A stretch of 9,640 nt of DNA, from NCBI GenBank assembly GCA_030045215.1, contig JASIBJ010000721.1:1-9640 (forward strand). Direction: 5' to 3'. Source of the stretch: Streptosporangiaceae bacterium (lineage in GTDB: Bacteria; Actinomycetota; Actinomycetes; Streptosporangiales; Streptosporangiaceae). This document shows, in pieces, positions 7,903-9,640 of the stretch; position 1 is the stretch's first letter; each line of letters starts with the position of its first letter. The notes below the pieces were generated by a model that did no database searches, was not told where the DNA came from, and saw nothing but the letters and a program-made list of their open reading frames with translations. A program made the position numbers and the translations under genes.

Positions 7903-9051
7903 TTACTCGCCGCTCTTGTCGTCCTGCGGCTTAGGCGTCCGCAAAGACAGTCTCGCGATCGCGATCGCGATTCCCCCGGCGAGCACTGCCAGCCCGGCTA
8001 GCTGACCGCCGATCAGCCGCGGGTCAAGTGGCACCGTGTCCGCCGCGTCAGTAACGCGCACGCTGGCCCGCTTCGGCTTCACCGATGGCAGGCCGAGCGA
8101 GGACGGGCTAGATGGCGTCGGGGTGACCGTGGGGAACAGGTTGGACGCGTTGCCCTGAGACGACCCCGTTCCCGATATGGGCGCCAAGTTCGTGGGCGGC
8201 AGTGTCGGCGGCGGGCTCAGCTGCGGGGCGGTACTTGACGGCGGCGAGACGACCACGACATCGGTGGCCGACGCGCTGAAGGACTTCGCCCCCTTCGCGG
8301 TCGCCTTAGCCGTCAGCTGGACCTGCTCACCGAGCGCGGCCTTGGCCTTCACCGGAACGCCCGCCTCGAGTTCGTCGGCCTGCCCGGACGGCAAGTCGCC
8401 GAGTTTGCAGGTCTTGCCGTGGGCGACGGGGCAGACGGCGAACGTGGGCGCTCCGAGGTACTCCGCGTACGCGACCGACAGCGTCACGGTGACTGCGTTG
8501 CTTGCCGCCTTGGAACTCCAGACCCAGATGACGAAGACTGCAGTGTGCCCGGCCTTGACCTCCGATGAGCTGGAGAAGGACTGGACACGCACGCACAGCT
8601 GAGCGACAGTCGCCTTCTTGGGCTTCGACGATGAGGAGGGGCTGGGAGTCGGCGTCGGCTTCGTGGTCTTGCTAGGCGACGGGCTGGTCGTCGGGCTGGG
8701 GCTACTGGTGGCCTTCTTCGTCGTTGATGAGCTCGGTGAGGGCGTCGCGCTCGGTGACGTGCTTGTTGATGTGCTCGCTGACGTGCTCGGCGCAGCGGAG
8801 GTGCTCGTCGACTTGCTCGGCGTCGGGCTTGCACTCGCGGACGCGGCGGCGCTGCGCGCTGCCACCACCTGATCCGTGTCCGACGCGATGAGCACCGAGT
8901 TCTTGGGAACCGACGAGCAGGATGAGGACGCGTCGACGATCGGCTGGGTCACAGAGTTCGTGGCTAGGGCCTCGCCGGACATGGTGGCCGTCAAGAAGGC
9001 GAACCCGGTGAGAGCCCCGATCACGACAGGCTTTGCGAGCTGCGCTCTCAC
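7903..9051 (-). CDS. Exported Ser/Thr-rich stalk protein with beta-rich domain and C-terminal membrane anchor
   Basis: A 382-residue envelope protein of unknown function. A signal peptide covers 1-30 (basic start, hydrophobic 8-23, likely cleavage after ALA at 28-30). A short mature segment with C45 follows, then a Ser/Thr/Pro/Ala/Lys-rich stalk (about 64-146), a likely site of O-glycosylation. Residues 147-268 alternate as beta strands (for example HTAVFVIWVW, 169-178) with C153, C207 and C215 (C-x7-C), reminiscent of the Ig-like repeats found in surface proteins such as DUF11; this resemblance is inferred. A second Pro/Ser linker leads to one helix (about 347-366) and a short charged tail. 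No LPxTG-type sortase motif is visible, so it should be membrane-anchored. The start is GTG (9049-9051), with GAGG 7 nt upstream. It has a good promoter at 9102-9129. Confidence 0.85.
   Translation of the reverse strand: MRAQLAKPVVIGALTGFAFLTATMSGEALATNSVTQPIVDASSSCSSVPKNSVLIASDTDQVVAARSAAASASASPTPSKSTSTSAAPSTSASTSTSTSPSATPSPSSSTTKKATSSPSPTTSPSPSKTTKPTPTPSPSSSSKPKKATVAQLCVRVQSFSSSSEVKAGHTAVFVIWVWSSKAASNAVTVTLSVAYAEYLGAPTFAVCPVAHGKTCKLGDLPSGQADELEAGVPVKAKAALGEQVQLTAKATAKGAKSFSASATDVVVVSPPSSTAPQLSPPPTLPPTNLAPISGTGSSQGNASNLFPTVTPTPSSPSSLGLPSVKPKRASVRVTDAADTVPLDPRLIGGQLAGLAVLAGGIAIAIARLSLRTPKPQDDKSGE
8614..8862 (-). repeat. Low-complexity Ser/Thr/Pro-coding tract (stalk)
   Basis: Encodes about residues 64-146 of the exported protein, almost only Ser, Thr, Pro, Ala and Lys. 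Short degenerate repeats are visible in the DNA on the plus strand, for example GACGTGCT, GATGTGCT and GACGTGCT at 12-nt steps near 8756-8790. Length variation between strains would be expected. Confidence 0.6.
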
Positions 9052-9101
9052 CCGAGAACCTCACTTCAGCGCTTCTTCTGGCCAGAACGTGTTTGGCCAT
9101 C

Positions 9102-9129
9102 ACATTATGCACTGCCAACCTGACGGCAA
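9102..9129 (-). promoter_or_regulatory. Candidate promoter of the exported Ser/Thr-rich protein gene
   Basis: On the minus strand, TTGCCG (9124-9129) and TAATGT (9102-9107) are 16 nt apart, close to the housekeeping consensus and to the actinobacterial TANNNT -10 form. The surrounding DNA is clearly more AT-rich than the coding regions. Transcription from about 9095 gives a leader of about 45 nt with GAGG correctly placed before the GTG start. Confidence 0.5.
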
Positions 9130-9363
9130 CTAGCTACCCGAAATAGCAGCATAAAGTTAACGGCACCTTTACCTGGCTACGCCTGCCGGCGCATGACCAC
9201 ACGCACCTGCGCTGCCAGCTAACTCTTCCCCTACCATGCCGTAGTTATGCAGCCTGCGGACGTTCTCTCCAGGTCGTCGCGGCCGCAGAACTCACGCGGA
9301 AGCAGAGTCGCGATTTTGGGGAACGGGCTCGGGTGGCGGGCGATCGGGTGAGCCGGGTGCTCC

Positions 9364-9384
9364 TGCCCCGGGGTGGGGCATTTT
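9364..9384 (+). terminator. Terminator-like hairpin upstream of tRNA-Thr
   Basis: TGCCCC (9364-9369) pairs with GGGGCA (9375-9380) around a 5-nt loop, followed directly by TTTT (9381-9384). The stem is short (6 bp) but nearly all G-C. The orientation is plus, so it would stop transcripts coming from the left before they reach the tRNA. No plus-strand gene lies immediately before it. Confidence 0.35.
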
Positions 9385-9483
9385 GACGTGATCGACCCGC
9401 TGTCGGCGGCGTGGCCGGCCCTGCAGGCCCGAGTTTCGCACCGCTGCCAACGGGCTCGCAGACGACTCGTAGCCCGTGTCGTG

Positions 9484-9489
9484 TATGCT
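9484..9489 (+). promoter_or_regulatory. Candidate -10 box of the tRNA-Thr promoter
   Basis: TATGCT lies 53 nt before the first base of the tRNA, giving a leader of about 47 nt. It fits the actinobacterial TANNNT pattern. The 17-19 nt upstream positions hold only weak -35 matches (CAGACG or GACGAC), so the call rests on the -10 box and position. Confidence 0.35.
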
Positions 9490-9504
9490 CGCTTGGCGCG
9501 CTGA

Positions 9505-9533
9505 TGCCCCGGTGGCCAGGTCCAGCCGGGGCA
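9505..9533 (+). repeat. Perfect 8-bp hairpin in the tRNA-Thr leader
   Basis: TGCCCCGG (9505-9512) is the exact reverse complement of CCGGGGCA (9526-9533), with a 13-nt loop. It ends 9 nt before the tRNA, inside the predicted precursor. The left arm repeats the 8 bases seen at 9364-9371. It could help fold or process the precursor, or protect it; no T-run follows, so it is not a terminator. Confidence 0.5.
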
Positions 9534-9542
9534 AGCAGGCCG

Positions 9543-9615
9543 GCCCCCTTAGCTCAGTCGGCAGAGCGTCTCCATGGTAAGGAGAAGGTCTACGGTTCGA
9601 TTCCGTAAGGGGGCT
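9543..9615 (+). tRNA. tRNA-Thr (anticodon GGT)
   Basis: A full cloverleaf of 73 nt. The acceptor stem GCCCCCT (9543-9549) pairs with AGGGGGC (9608-9614), and the discriminator base is T9615. The D stem is GCTC/GAGC (9552-9555, 9564-9567). The anticodon stem TCTCC/GGAGA (9569-9573, 9581-9585) encloses the loop ATGGTAA, with anticodon GGT at 9576-9578, reading ACC and ACT threonine codons. The variable loop is AGGTC, and the T stem TACGG/CCGTA (9591-9595, 9603-9607) encloses TTCGATT. CCA is not encoded (CCG follows), as usual in actinobacteria. In many of these genomes such a gene is followed by tRNA-Met and rpmG, which would lie beyond the window. Confidence 0.97.
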
Positions 9616-9640
9616 CCGCTCACAAGCCGGGAAGACCAGG

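Larger units (their letters stand above)
9130..9542. other. Gene-free region before tRNA-Thr
   Basis: No supportable protein gene. The left part (to about 9250) is relatively AT-rich and includes the palindrome GTTAAC (9156-9161). The right part holds a terminator-like hairpin on the plus strand (9364-9384), a possible tRNA promoter element (9484-9489) and an 8-bp hairpin in the tRNA leader (9505-9533). A 34-codon open frame starting at 9247 has no ribosome site and is not called. Confidence 0.55.

Noticed and set aside
9247..9351. 34-codon open frame starting with ATG, stopping shortly before the 9364 hairpin
   Set aside because: No ribosome binding site, no -10 box at leaderless spacing, and no recognisable peptide features; short frames of this size are expected by chance.

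Overview
The window is a stretch of high-GC actinobacterial chromosome. Three things point that way: the strong G/C bias, a mycothiol-type formaldehyde dehydrogenase at the left edge (mycothiol is the actinobacterial thiol), and a tRNA-Thr gene with no encoded CCA end. Two long low-complexity envelope proteins of a style common in filamentous actinobacteria fit the same picture. The genus cannot be fixed from this sequence alone. There is no sign of a prophage, transposon, CRISPR array or defence island; it reads as core chromosome with lineage-specific envelope genes.

Layout from left to right. (1) 1-261, minus: the N-terminal 87 residues of an S-(hydroxymethyl)mycothiol dehydrogenase (mscR), cut by the window edge, with a good promoter at 319-346 whose -10 box lies inside a dyad. 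(2) 262-640: a gene-free stretch with several inverted repeats, the largest a 15-bp stem with a second hairpin nested inside it (528-603). (3) 641-1324, minus: a small two-helix membrane protein with a bacterial PH-like domain and a TTG start. (4) 1501-4083, plus: complete M1 aminopeptidase N (pepN), divergent from the PH-domain gene. (5) 4110-5549, minus: complete short-form (type 3) prolyl-tRNA synthetase (proS), convergent with pepN and probably leaderless. (6) 5704-7878, plus: a 724-residue protein with about 550 residues of Pro/Arg/Ser-rich disordered cytoplasmic region, one membrane helix and a small external domain with a cysteine pair. (7) 7903-9051, minus: a 382-residue exported protein with signal peptide, long Ser/Thr/Pro stalk, a beta-rich domain with cysteines and a C-terminal membrane anchor. 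(8) 9052-9542: a gene-free region holding the promoter of gene 7, a terminator-like hairpin and the leader of the tRNA. (9) 9543-9615, plus: tRNA-Thr(GGT).

The genes do not form one operon; nearly every neighbouring pair is divergent or convergent, so each is probably its own transcription unit. pepN (peptide turnover) and proS (translation) are housekeeping. The tRNA-Thr at the right edge may lead into the tRNA-Met/rpmG/secE/nusG region that often follows such a tRNA in actinobacteria, but that lies outside the window. I found no convincing new multi-gene system. The best leads are the nested RNA-like structure at 528-603, the disordered inside-out membrane protein at 5704-7878 with its isolated aromatic motif and tandem repeats, and the dyad over the mscR promoter.
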